Below, piece by piece: positions 1 through 7,327 of a DNA stretch of 20,761 bases. The notes beneath the pieces are model-generated. The model saw only the letters and a program-made list of their open reading frames with translations. It searched no databases and was not told the DNA's origin. Origin of the DNA: a virus; the IMG/VR virus record IMGVR_UViG_3300009620_000084, positions 1-20,761 of that record; one strand, written 5' to 3'. The translations under genes were made by a program, and so were the position numbers. Numbering within the stretch: the stretch's first letter is position 1; every line of letters starts with the position of its first letter.

Positions 1-37
1 ACAGGGTGATGTCATGTGTGCGGCCAGCCTGTGGCAT
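1..37 (-). CDS. Start of a further late gene, cut by the window edge
   Basis: Only the first 12 codons are in the window (MPQAGRTHDITL). The ATG at 37-35 shares a base with the TGA stop of the upstream gene (39-37), a TGATG junction typical of coupled phage genes. This makes it very likely that the operon continues beyond the edge. The fragment is too short to assign a function. By position, after a connector-like protein, a tail or connector component would be expected, but that is inference. Confidence 0.55.
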   Translation of the reverse strand, partial: MPQAGRTHDITL

Positions 38-1383
38 CAGGCCACTACCTGGTTCCTGACTACTACCTGCCTGGTCCTGTCAAATATCAGGTATCGGTTA
101 GTGGCATCCTGCTCGTAGTGGGCTACCTCTTCCAGGACAGTGGCTCCAAGTCTGGGCATCCTCAGTCTCTTGGCCAGGAGTTCCACCTCGTTGGCGGCGT
201 CCTGAGCAACGTCGAGGAACCCCTGACGTTGCTGTTGAGCTGCCCTGGCGGGGGAAGCCATTTGCCTCCAGAACAGCATCTCAGCGTAGGCTAGCACCAG
301 GTCTATATGTGGCTCTCCTATCTCAATAGTGGCACTATCGGTGGAGGGCTGGCTCAGGAGCCCCATCCCTTCCACTCGGAGGACCCTGCCGGGGATAGGA
401 CGGTCTCCTCTGGCGAAGGGGTAATAGAGGCCATTTACGTCAGCTTCACTGTACTGCATAGTGACATGACTGGGCCAGTTCACCAGGGATGTGGGCAGGA
501 TGTACTTATAGACGGGGTTTATCACAAGGTAGACATGATCAAAGTAGGCAGTCTTGGTGCCAGCTACCACTTCCAGGGTAGCTTTTACCTGGGTGGCATC
601 AGTCGGAATGGTGGTTGATGCGCTCAGACTCTGGAACTCAACGTCCCCTGTGTGGTAATCACCTTCTTTAGTGGAGGTGCTGAAGTCCAGTATGAGCCTG
701 GCCTGGGTGGCTGCATCTGTCCGTACCCTGGCCCTGAGAGTGGCAGTCCGCCCGGTCACATCCGGGATATTGATGTCAGGGGTCTGGGTGAGCTGGCCAA
801 CAGAACCTGAAGAGGAGATTACCTTGGCGGAATACGAGCCCCTGAAGACTATGCTGGACTCCCTGGAGACCGTGGGAGAGTTTACCTTGGTCCATGAGTC
901 CGGGGTATCATTGGCATCGTTCCAGTCCTCCATATTGCCATTGGACAGCAGGTCATCTATGACTATGCTTTCATCCCTGACAGGAAGATAGAGGGTGGAG
1001 TAGAGCAGCCGGATAGCCCGGTTGATGGACTCTCTTTTCAAGACAGGGTCCCAGCGGTGAAGCTCGTAGCCGGTGCCATCGACTATCTGGCCCCCTGTGA
1101 AGACCTGCTCCACTATACCTGTGGGGGAATCTCCATCCGTTCCATCCGGGCTGTAGGACTTGATACGCCTGACTTCCTGGTCAGCAGCTGAGTCTGAATC
1201 GGCTACCCGGATATACCAGCCCTCACAGAAGTCAGGGTCCCCTCCCCCATTGAGGTTCTTCAGGCTTGTGTCCACCCAGGAGGATTTAACAGAGTTGCCA
1301 TCTGCTGTAGTGGTGAGAGTGGTATAGTCGGAAATCCGCTCAGAGAGCCTCTGGAGTAGTACTAAGCCGGTTGTAGTAGCCAT
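37..1383 (-). CDS. Putative head-tail connector or tail protein with an inserted carbohydrate-binding-like domain
   Basis: This is a 448-residue protein that reads as three parts. Residues 1-144 include a helical segment (RESINRAIRLLYSTLYLPV, about 117-135) of the kind seen in phage connector or tail-adaptor proteins. Residues 145-289 begin with LLSNGNMEDW, continue with DSW and a GSYSAKV segment, and end with AYFDHVYLV. That is the layout of a CBM4/9-type jelly-roll carbohydrate-binding domain. Residues 290-448 resume a beta segment (YILPTSLVNWPSHV) and then a helical tail rich in Ala, Gln and Arg (about 380-415). The simplest reading is a connector-like protein split by a sugar-binding module exposed on the virion. 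Its ATG overlaps the previous stop (TAATG) and its own TGA overlaps the next ATG. The connector role is inferred from position and layout. The carbohydrate-binding-like fold is better supported. Confidence 0.6.
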   Translation of the reverse strand: MATTTGLVLLQRLSERISDYTTLTTTADGNSVKSSWVDTSLKNLNGGGDPDFCEGWYIRVADSDSAADQEVRRIKSYSPDGTDGDSPTGIVEQVFTGGQIVDGTGYELHRWDPVLKRESINRAIRLLYSTLYLPVRDESIVIDDLLSNGNMEDWNDANDTPDSWTKVNSPTVSRESSIVFRGSYSAKVISSSGSVGQLTQTPDINIPDVTGRTATLRARVRTDAATQARLILDFSTSTKEGDYHTGDVEFQSLSASTTIPTDATQVKATLEVVAGTKTAYFDHVYLVINPVYKYILPTSLVNWPSHVTMQYSEADVNGLYYPFARGDRPIPGRVLRVEGMGLLSQPSTDSATIEIGEPHIDLVLAYAEMLFWRQMASPARAAQQQRQGFLDVAQDAANEVELLAKRLRMPRLGATVLEEVAHYEQDATNRYLIFDRTRQVVVRNQVVA

Positions 1384-1751
1384 TAGGCTATATCCTTCCC
1401 CACCGTCACGGTGATGAATTCCTTGCCGCCTGGGAAGGTCTGGATAGTGGAGTCAGAGTAGGTTACCTCCCATTCTGCCTCATAGACATCCGCTGTGTCA
1501 GTGTTAGCGGCAGTCCAGGCGTACTTGACTCTTCCGTTAGTAGCAGTCCCTACTATGACAGCCCCAGTATTCACCTTGACAGAGCCACCAGGCTTGACCC
1601 TCATTAGGAATTTTACAGAGGCCCCGGTCAGGTTTACAGGCAGGCCATTGGCGTCGGTGAGCTTGGCCTCTATTGCCGGGGTGGTGTCATCCTCTTTTAT
1701 TTTGAATTCAGAATGTGGAATGTCAGTACCTCCATCAGGCTGCTGGGCCAA
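1383..1751 (-). CDS. BppU-like baseplate or tail protein with Ig-like fold
   Basis: A 122-residue protein with the pattern of the N-terminal domain of phage baseplate upper proteins (BppU_N family). FKIKEDDTTPAIEAKLTDA (about 16-34) is followed by LPVNLTGASVKFLMR, then by short strands and a YEAEWEVTYSD segment near the end. In that family the domain is a small beta sandwich linking a receptor-binding part to the baseplate. The start used is a TTG at 1751, which overlaps the upstream gene by 17 bases and has only a weak ribosome site. A GGAGG lies inside the gene about 7 bases ahead of an in-frame ATT at 1721, so the real start is uncertain. The stop shares a base with the next ATG (TAATG). 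Confidence 0.6.
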   Translation of the reverse strand: MAQQPDGGTDIPHSEFKIKEDDTTPAIEAKLTDANGLPVNLTGASVKFLMRVKPGGSVKVNTGAVIVGTATNGRVKYAWTAANTDTADVYEAEWEVTYSDSTIQTFPGGKEFITVTVGKDIA

Positions 1752-2250
1752 CTAGTTCTACAGAGCCTGCGCCTTCACTCAGGAGAGGAGCACTAACTGG
1801 CTCCCTTACTCCCTTGCCATCAGGATCAAAGACAGGAGTGGAAAGCTGCATGAAGAGGTTAGGGTAGTTGTGGATATCCCCATACAGGTACTCAGATGTG
1901 TATTCCGGCATCAGGGTAGTGGGCTGGTTCTGCCACCAGGAGATGTCTTTGTCAAAGAGCTGGTCTAGAGTGGTGCCACCGAAGACGTAAGGGTAGAGGT
2001 GAGGGGTGGCGTGGATATCCTCGGAGGGCCAGATGGGCATGAGAAGCTCTTCTAGACCCTGGAGGACTTCAATGAAGCCTAGCCAGGTGGAGGGCTCCTG
2101 GATGAAGAAGACATCAGGAAGGGTATAGCGGTATTCGATGGGGAGTACAGGCTCATGGGCCGCTGCCTGGACGCCTATGTCTACCTCCCCGAATGTGAAC
2201 GGGAAGGTGTACGGGAAACCCTGGGGGATGAATACAGTTACGTCAGGCAT
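1735..2250 (-). CDS. Hypothetical late protein, rich in aromatic residues and proline
   Basis: A 171-residue protein that I do not recognise. It is rich in Pro, Tyr, Phe and Trp (for example GFPYTFPFTFGE at about 11-22 and DISWWQNQPTTLMPEYTSEY around 102-121). I see no signal peptide, membrane helix or catalytic motif. It lies between a tail-chaperone-like gene and the BppU-like gene and is read in the same direction with a 5-base gap from the upstream stop. A small structural or tail-associated protein is likely from context only. Confidence 0.6.
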   Translation of the reverse strand: MPDVTVFIPQGFPYTFPFTFGEVDIGVQAAAHEPVLPIEYRYTLPDVFFIQEPSTWLGFIEVLQGLEELLMPIWPSEDIHATPHLYPYVFGGTTLDQLFDKDISWWQNQPTTLMPEYTSEYLYGDIHNYPNLFMQLSTPVFDPDGKGVREPVSAPLLSEGAGSVELVGPAA

Positions 2251-2255
2251 TTATC

Positions 2256-2744
2256 TCAGCCCTGCGGCGGTAACTCTGTGGGCCACTTGGCTTTTAGCTG
2301 TTCCGCGTTATCCGTAGTTAAATCAAATGTCTGCGGTATGTCCCGTAGCGTCTGCTTCTGGGTGGCTATCGTGGACTGCGCCGACGCATCCCCAGCTTCC
2401 ACTGCCCGCATGAAAGTTATGTCCTTGGCAGCGAGTTCCGCATTTCTCACTACCCTGATCCTGTCCATGTGGATGCCTCGGGCTTTGGGCATGTTGACCT
2501 TAATTACTCCACCGGGGCACTCCCAGGCTTCGCGGAAAGTGCGGTCACTGGGCATATCGGTCTCCGGCATCTCATAGGTTGTAGTGCCTATAAGCCCTTG
2601 GGTCTCCAAGACACGGGCTACGAAAAAGTCATAAAATTCCTCGTCCGTAAACTCGGGATGGCTGCCTGTTGGACCACGGTCATAATTAGGTATCATAACC
2701 GAAAGATGGCCGTCAGGATTAATGTAAAAGCCTCGTTTTCTCAT
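2256..2744 (-). CDS. Possible tail fibre assembly or tail chaperone-like protein
   Basis: The chosen start is the ATG at 2744, whose A is also the last base of the upstream TAA (TAATG). It gives 162 residues; the frame is open for six more codons upstream. The N-terminal part starts MRKRGFYINPDGHL. The C-terminal third contains MDRIRVVRNAEL, FMRAVEAGD and KQTLRDIPQTFDL. This pattern (a short DRIR segment, a residue pair before D, then K-x-x-LRD-hP) is common in small proteins encoded next to phage tail fibre genes and often called tail assembly chaperones. It lies directly after a tail-fibre-like gene, which fits. The functional name is tentative; the reading frame is solid. Confidence 0.6.
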   Translation of the reverse strand: MRKRGFYINPDGHLSVMIPNYDRGPTGSHPEFTDEEFYDFFVARVLETQGLIGTTTYEMPETDMPSDRTFREAWECPGGVIKVNMPKARGIHMDRIRVVRNAELAAKDITFMRAVEAGDASAQSTIATQKQTLRDIPQTFDLTTDNAEQLKAKWPTELPPQG

Positions 2745-3211
2745 TACACCTGAGTCCCCCAAGCAACTACGCTGGTCTCATCGGAGTCAATAGCTACATC
2801 GTTGCTGTCGCGTATGCGAACACTAAGCACTGCCGCCGTCTTAACCGCCACGATGCTGTTGCGGTGCTGTGGGGAATTTACCGAGGTGGCATAATTGACA
2901 CTACTGAAGTCGTCCCCAATAGTAAAGTCAGTTAATCCCGTACCCTGGTCTACAATGCCATCGACATTGTAGCTAGCGTCGAGATTTTGAGTGCCGATTT
3001 GGTTAACAGTCCCCCACATCTTTGCGATGCCGGGATGATGCTTCAGTAGGTCCGGCGGGGCATAGGTGTCCTCATTGGTCTCGGCCTCAAGAGCTGCTTG
3101 AGTAGCCTGGGCGACTTCTCCTGAAACACTATGAGCAGCACCGCTTGCAGCCTCATACTCAGCTTGCGTCAGGACGGTTCCTACGGCTGCGTGATCTACA
3201 GTGATAGCCAT
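2744..3211 (-). CDS. Tail fibre-like structural protein
   Basis: A 155-residue protein whose second half has a pattern common in phage tail fibre and receptor-binding proteins: HHPGIAKMWGTVN (about 58-70), then ASYNVDGIVDQGTG, LTDFTIGDDF and NYATSV, with a final strand region around VLSVRIRDSND. In that repeat-like beta domain the HPG-x-AK-x-W segment precedes NV-S-x-x-D-x-GTG and an F-T turn. The first 50 residues are Ala- and Glu-rich and probably helical. The ATG at 3211 overlaps the previous stop (TAATG). Short length means it may be one subunit or one module of the fibre. Confidence 0.65.
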   Translation of the reverse strand: MAITVDHAAVGTVLTQAEYEAASGAAHSVSGEVAQATQAALEAETNEDTYAPPDLLKHHPGIAKMWGTVNQIGTQNLDASYNVDGIVDQGTGLTDFTIGDDFSSVNYATSVNSPQHRNSIVAVKTAAVLSVRIRDSNDVAIDSDETSVVAWGTQV

Positions 3212-3477
3212 TATCTGTCGTACCCCCGTTCCATGGCCTTATGAAGCCTGTAGCGGTTCTCCATAGCCTCTATCTTCTTCATAAAGGGGGAGCAGCCGTT
3301 GTTGCAGCGGGGCTTACCGCAGGTGGCGGCGTTACATAGAAAGCAATAGCCCCTCTGCTTACCGCTACCTGGGTGGATGATGCACACACCATTGCAGTGG
3401 GGGCAAGTATAGGTATCGTGCTCCTCGACCTCACCCCATAGCCCGGTGGTTATAGCGTAGCCACCTACTCTAGCCAC
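3211..3477 (-). CDS. Small cysteine-rich zinc-binding protein
   Basis: The protein is about 88 residues if started at GTG 3477. The same frame is also open from an ATG at 3522, but that would overlap the upstream gene by 58 bases. The GTG overlaps it by only 13 and has GGGAG a few bases upstream. It contains eight cysteines: C25-PH-C28, C32, C45-FL-C48, C53, C58 and C62, with IIHPGSGKQRGYC between the pairs. This suggests two metal knuckles. The C-terminal quarter is charged and helical (MKKIEAMENRYRLHKAMERGY). There is no signal peptide. Role unknown: DNA or RNA binding and a structural zinc protein are both possible. It sits among tail and fibre genes. Confidence 0.65.
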   Translation of the reverse strand: MARVGGYAITTGLWGEVEEHDTYTCPHCNGVCIIHPGSGKQRGYCFLCNAATCGKPRCNNGCSPFMKKIEAMENRYRLHKAMERGYDR

Positions 3478-3944
3478 ATGGCTCCCATACGGAAGTCGGT
3501 AGTAGCCGAAGCATGGATGCATTTGAAGCCAGCCCCGAAGTTATTTGTGGCAGGCGTGACTATCTCCCCGCCTGGGGCAGCTACCCACCGGAATGTGGCA
3601 CGGTGGTTCAACGGAACCTCAAGGAGTTCCTCGTTAGCCGTGTATGTCGGCTCGGTAGTAAGGTTCTCCAGACATTTCGACTGGGACGCACGGTCTGCCA
3701 TGTCTAGATCTGTTGGAGTCACAGTGGTGCCAGCCGCTGTAGTGGTTGCCGCCGTGATTCTCGATACGGTGTAGACGCTAACTAGATCAGCAGGGGTGCC
3801 GATGTTACCGAACCATATCTCGTAAATCCAGTTACGGTGCGCCGTGGATTGTGCTGCAATAGTCAGAGCGGTAGAATCAGTCGAAGCATCGTCTGTTGCT
3901 TGCAGCGTCTGAATCGCAGATGCCGAGTATATTGCTCCAGGCAT
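3465..3944 (-). CDS. Small beta-rich structural protein
   Basis: A 159-residue protein, rich in Thr and Ala, with a composition typical of virion surface proteins. It starts MPGAIYSASAIQTLQATDDA and ends with a strand-like FRMGAMWLE. It has no lysine-rich, catalytic or membrane segment. It is one of three successive small Ala/Thr-rich proteins (with the next two genes upstream), which suggests a group of related head or tail decoration subunits. The relation is inferred from composition only. The ATG start lies 10 bases after the stop of the upstream gene. Confidence 0.6.
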   Translation of the reverse strand: MPGAIYSASAIQTLQATDDASTDSTALTIAAQSTAHRNWIYEIWFGNIGTPADLVSVYTVSRITAATTTAAGTTVTPTDLDMADRASQSKCLENLTTEPTYTANEELLEVPLNHRATFRWVAAPGGEIVTPATNNFGAGFKCIHASATTDFRMGAMWLE

Positions 3945-3954
3945 TTAGTACTAC

Positions 3955-4323
3955 TTAGTATCCTGAGCCTTCCTCTACACCCCAGACCATGCCAGAGATG
4001 GTAGCACTAGCGGTTACGTCCAGGTCCAGAGTTTTACCCGCTGTAAGGAGGATGCCATCCCCTAAGTCCGGGGAGTTATGAACTCCAGCCACCGCGAGTA
4101 AAGGAGTTTGTGCTATCACCGTACCTGCTGCATTGGAGTCCTGGAACTCTATAGCAGAGGCGGCAGATGCCGAGAGACACCACCCCAGGAGCCTGATACG
4201 GCCACTGGCGGTGTCAGAGGCGGTCCAGATGGTCTCCGGTGTGCCTGCTGTTATTGCGTTGGCGTTTATCATCTTAAAGATGTTCGCCTGGATCCTGGCC
4301 GATCTAGTCTGACCAATAGCCAT
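3955..4323 (-). CDS. Small beta-rich structural protein
   Basis: A 122-residue protein with a basic N-terminus (MAIGQTRSARIQANIF) followed by alternating short strands: IRLLGWCLSASAASAIEFQD, GTVIAQTPLLAVAGV, ILLTAGKTLDLDVTASAT and MVWGVEEGSGY. This layout (a G-W-x-hS segment, an E-F-x-D turn, L-D-h-x-x-T near the end) is seen in small phage virion proteins that form a beta sandwich. No enzymatic motif is visible. The neighbours are similar in size and composition. A decoration or tail subunit is likely but not proven. Confidence 0.6.
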   Translation of the reverse strand: MAIGQTRSARIQANIFKMINANAITAGTPETIWTASDTASGRIRLLGWCLSASAASAIEFQDSNAAGTVIAQTPLLAVAGVHNSPDLGDGILLTAGKTLDLDVTASATISGMVWGVEEGSGY

Positions 4324-4333
4324 TATTTAATCC

Positions 4334-4690
4334 TTAGATGGCAGCAGTGCCAGCAGCGTAAGTGCGCCCATTGTCCGGCCTTTCAGGTCCTCTCTCGTAG
4401 AGAATGATGAGGGTAACGTCTGAGCCATCGTCCGAGATCAGCTTGGCTCCTTGCTGGTGATGGGGGATCCTCCCCCAGTTTCCCTCTGTTACAGCATGGC
4501 CGAAGCTTGAGGTGGGAGTGCCTGTGGGGTGCCAATGAATGTTGTCCCCTATGGGCACATAGAACCAGATATTCCCACAGTGTACGGGTACGGTCCCATC
4601 ACCACCTGATATGCTCTCAGCTGAAGAGGCCATTGCAAGAGACTCACCGGATATGAACTGCTCTCTATGTTTCAGAGTGGAATTAGCCAT
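4334..4690 (-). CDS. Hypothetical late protein
   Basis: A 118-residue protein that I do not recognise. It has a hydrophilic start (MANSTLKHREQFISGESL), a central beta-like stretch with several His residues (VPVHCGNIWFYVPIGDNIHWHP) and a VTLIILYERGP strand near the end. It overlaps the stop of the upstream gene by 8 bases, so translational coupling is likely. A virion protein is the most probable role by position, because it lies between a zinc-finger-like gene and the small beta-rich genes. Confidence 0.55.
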   Translation of the reverse strand: MANSTLKHREQFISGESLAMASSAESISGGDGTVPVHCGNIWFYVPIGDNIHWHPTGTPTSSFGHAVTEGNWGRIPHHQQGAKLISDDGSDVTLIILYERGPERPDNGRTYAAGTAAI

Positions 4691-5069
4691 ACTTCTGATC
4701 CTTCTCCCAGCGGATTACGTTCTGCTTCATCTCGGCCATGTTGGCACCTTTCTCAAAGTTGTAGAAAGGTATATTGTGCTCCACCAGGAAGTCCTGGACA
4801 GTACCTGGATGGTCGGGATTGGGCCAGTCACGGGCCGCAAAGGCAGCTCTGAGGGATTTAGATTTTAGGATAGGGCTGTCATCACAGTCGATGATGGACT
4901 GCAAATCGTGGTCTAGAGCACTGGTTTTGGGGGCCTTCTCTGGCTGGGTTAAAGCCCACTCCTGGTGCTTTGGCCCCTTCTCATGGTTGGTCTTGTACCC
5001 TTCAGTGACCTTCTGGCCACAGTCGCAGGTGTATTTTTCTTTCTTGGGCTTGGTCTCGGTGGTTACCAT
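4683..5069 (-). CDS. Zinc-finger-like small protein
   Basis: The start chosen is ATG 5069, which has AGGAG seven bases upstream and overlaps the upstream stop by 7 bases. It gives 128 residues; the frame is also open for 18 codons further upstream, but those lie inside the previous gene. The N-terminus is Lys-rich and carries C15-D-C17, then H29 and H35 (YTCDCGQKVTEGYKTNH then EKGPKH), which could bind one zinc ion in a C2H2-like fashion. The remainder is helical and charged, ending in MKQNVIRWEKDQKYG. I do not know its function. One of at least four small cysteine-containing proteins in this operon. Confidence 0.6.
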   Translation of the reverse strand: MVTTETKPKKEKYTCDCGQKVTEGYKTNHEKGPKHQEWALTQPEKAPKTSALDHDLQSIIDCDDSPILKSKSLRAAFAARDWPNPDHPGTVQDFLVEHNIPFYNFEKGANMAEMKQNVIRWEKDQKYG

Positions 5070-5482
5070 GGATCTTCTCCTGTAAGCTCTTCGTTGGTGA
5101 TTACCCAGTCTACCCCCATCCAACCAAACAGCCTGGTGAGCCAGTTCTTCTTTATCTTGCCTCTTTTTATGCTGTTGATACGGTGGAGGTTGGCGTTCAG
5201 GAAGTCTGAAGCTGGCTTCCCTTTGGAAGGTTCAGGGACTTTTTTTATGGCCTGGGCTCTGAGGAAAATCTGGTCTATCCTGCCCCGGAACTCAACCCAG
5301 CTTTTGGCATCCAAGGGGTCCCCGCCCAGGTAGAGCTTCTCTTCCTGCTCATTGAACTCTACATTCTGGCCTGCCACCAGCCATTTATTGAACGTAATCT
5401 TCCTAGGGCGTCTAGCAGGGTCATGCTCTTGCACGGCCATAGGTATGCCATTGGGTCTGACGAGGTCCTTGGAGGTCATCAT
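5063..5482 (-). CDS. Hypothetical late protein
   Basis: A 139-residue protein with a basic, Pro-containing N-terminal third (HDPARRPRKITFNKWLV, about 20-36) and a Lys/Arg-rich C-terminal segment (HRINSIKRGKIKKNWLTRLF) followed by a short hydrophobic patch (FGWMGVDWV). No signal peptide, full membrane helix or known catalytic motif is visible. Basic stretches could contact DNA or another virion protein. It begins with two Met codons at 5482 and overlaps the next gene by 7 bases. It sits just downstream of the decoration protein, so a head-completion or connector role is possible, but this is inference. Confidence 0.55.
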   Translation of the reverse strand: MMTSKDLVRPNGIPMAVQEHDPARRPRKITFNKWLVAGQNVEFNEQEEKLYLGGDPLDAKSWVEFRGRIDQIFLRAQAIKKVPEPSKGKPASDFLNANLHRINSIKRGKIKKNWLTRLFGWMGVDWVITNEELTGEDPW

Positions 5483-5500
5483 GGCTTTGGCTCTACCACA

Positions 5501-6316
5501 TTAGACCACCAGGATAATGATTTGGCATCCTAGCATCAGAGGATCATCGCCTCCGGACCCTTCAGCAGCCTTGTCAACGTCCACCGCGACGATGTTTCCT
5601 GGTTGCAGTATGCCGGTGGTATTGAAGGCAGCGGATACGTCAGCGCGGTTCAGGTCATCGGCAGCTACAGACAGAGCCGCAGCAGTAATTCCGTCCGTGG
5701 TGGCTGTATTGGTCTCATCATCCACACCTGCCGAGGTGTCGATGGTGTAAGTGTCCGAGGTATCCAGGAGGGTTCCTACACCGGACCACCAGAGGTACTG
5801 GATAACATTCCCCACATAATTCTGGGGGACCATGAAGGTGTACCCAGCTGCTTCAGAGGCAGCTGCCAGCAGGACTCCTGTGTAGTCGTTGCGCTGGGAG
5901 AAGACAGCTGTTCCGTCCGTCATTGGGGACAGGTTGATGGTCAGCTCCTCCGGGATCTTAATTCTGGCATTCAGGGTGGAGGTGGACAGCGAGAAGGCCA
6001 GGACTTGAATGAGGTTGTTGGCCCCAGTTGGCCTGGTAGCCGTCAGGTCTCCAGCCGTTGCGCTCAGGTAAAATGTATTCCCCTGAGTATAGGGTGCATC
6101 CACATCTTCGATGAGGCACTCTGTGCAAAGGGCTCCCTGGACGCCTGAAGCATAGGTGGCCGTGGAGAAGGCCTCAGCGAACTTGGTCTCGTCATCGGCA
6201 TCGGCCAGTTCCCAGTCGGTGCCATCGAAGTAGAGGGGATCCCCGGCTGTTACGGCTGTGGAGCCTATAGTAGCCTGGAAAACACCTCTTGCGCGTTTAA
6301 CAAATGGATCTGCCAT
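5501..6316 (-). CDS. Head decoration-like protein, probably two-domain
   Basis: A 271-residue protein directly after the major capsid gene, the usual place for a decoration (cement) protein. The N-terminal half resembles DUF2190-type capsid cement proteins: a start of alternating strands, then AGDPLYFDGTDWELADAD (about 24-41). An NLSPMTDGTAVFSQRND linker region follows, then a second beta-rich part with AGYTFMVPQNYVGN and a C-terminal strand (LMLGCQIIILVV). The protein is acidic and Thr/Ala-rich. It is longer than the usual single-domain cement protein, so the second half may be a knob or a fused subunit. AGAAGGAG lies about 9 bases before the ATG. Confidence 0.6.
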   Translation of the reverse strand: MADPFVKRARGVFQATIGSTAVTAGDPLYFDGTDWELADADDETKFAEAFSTATYASGVQGALCTECLIEDVDAPYTQGNTFYLSATAGDLTATRPTGANNLIQVLAFSLSTSTLNARIKIPEELTINLSPMTDGTAVFSQRNDYTGVLLAAASEAAGYTFMVPQNYVGNVIQYLWWSGVGTLLDTSDTYTIDTSAGVDDETNTATTDGITAAALSVAADDLNRADVSAAFNTTGILQPGNIVAVDVDKAAEGSGGDDPLMLGCQIIILVV

Positions 6317-6348
6317 GTCTCAAAACTCCTTCTGCTGAAGTTTTTAGA

Positions 6349-7308
6349 TTAAGCGGCGGAATCTATTCCACCTAGACCTATGATCTGCTTGGTGGAGAAG
6401 GTCAGGCCCTGTAGGTAAACCACAAGCCTGAACTCCTCAATCTCCTCATCTCGCTTGATACCCAGGTTACGCATACGGGGTTGCATGACCGGGCCATTGT
6501 GGAGGAGAGTGTAGCCTTCGTTCTCTTCACCGAACCGGACTCCGAAGATGGAGGTGGCGCTGGAAGAAGGCCATGTGCTGGAATCATTGTAGGTCTCTGA
6601 ATCAGTGATGAAGTTGGTCCGCACTATGGGGATGCCATCGTACATGGAGACCTTGTGCCCGAACATATCAACATTGGACTCGTAGATGCCTGACACTGAA
6701 GAGGCCCTGGCCAGTGAAGAGAGCTTGCGCCTCATGGTGTTGTTCATTATCAAGGCATCGGGTTTGGTCATACCATCGTCAATCTGGTCGATCATGGCAT
6801 CCAGGCGGTCCATGGTCAGCTCAGTCTCGGCTGCACCGGGGCCGTCAATATTGCCATCGTCCATGGCCATCATGCGGGTCTCAGCACGGCACAGGGAGTC
6901 CAGGCCCTCAAACTCAGTGGTGACGGACTCAGGCTCACCCTGGATCACTAGCCGGGAGATCTCCCTGGTCAGGGACTTTACCATCAAAGCAGTGTTGACT
7001 GCATTGGGATCCTGGACCGATCCCCTGGTGTCCCGGATGTACATATCCACGCCGGACTGGGAGCCTACAGTCACCAGAGAAGCAGTCTTCTTGGTGAAGG
7101 TGGGCTTGGTGGTTTCCCAGGTGTCTCCCACCTGGTGGGTCTCTGCACTGGGAAGGGTTAGCTCACGGTTATAGACCAATGAGTTGCCTTCAAAGGACTT
7201 GAACCGAAGCATGGCCATCAGGAAATCCGCTGTGAGGATCTCCTTGAAGACCCCTTTCATCACTGGATCTTTTTCAAGTTTGGCCCACTCGGTTAGTGCA
7301 TCTGCCAT
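6349..7308 (-). CDS. Major capsid protein, HK97-fold type
   Basis: A 319-residue protein following the scaffold gene. The sequence shows features of HK97-type capsid proteins: an N-terminal helix, a strand and loop region (LTLPSAETHQVGDTWE, about 50-65), a helix with REISRLVIQGEPES (about 115-128), FEGLDSLCR (133-141), and the segment KPDALIMNNTMRRKLSSLA (182-200), which is the typical 'D-hhMN-x-x-hR-x-L' of this fold. The C-terminal strand region reads EFRLVVYLQGLTF. No cleaved N-terminal delta domain is present, which fits a separate scaffold protein. The ribosome site AGGAGG, about 5 bases before the ATG, is among the strongest in the window and suits a highly expressed gene. Confidence 0.8.
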   Translation of the reverse strand: MADALTEWAKLEKDPVMKGVFKEILTADFLMAMLRFKSFEGNSLVYNRELTLPSAETHQVGDTWETTKPTFTKKTASLVTVGSQSGVDMYIRDTRGSVQDPNAVNTALMVKSLTREISRLVIQGEPESVTTEFEGLDSLCRAETRMMAMDDGNIDGPGAAETELTMDRLDAMIDQIDDGMTKPDALIMNNTMRRKLSSLARASSVSGIYESNVDMFGHKVSMYDGIPIVRTNFITDSETYNDSSTWPSSSATSIFGVRFGEENEGYTLLHNGPVMQPRMRNLGIKRDEEIEEFRLVVYLQGLTFSTKQIIGLGGIDSAA

Positions 7309-7327
7309 TTAATCCTCCTTTGAGGAG

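Noticed and set aside
6322-6344. Hairpin between capsid and decoration genes (AAAAC ... GTTTT)
   Set aside because: The stem is AT-rich with a 3-base bulge and no proper T-tract, so it is a poor terminator. It could mask the decoration ribosome site, but the pairing is too weak to claim.
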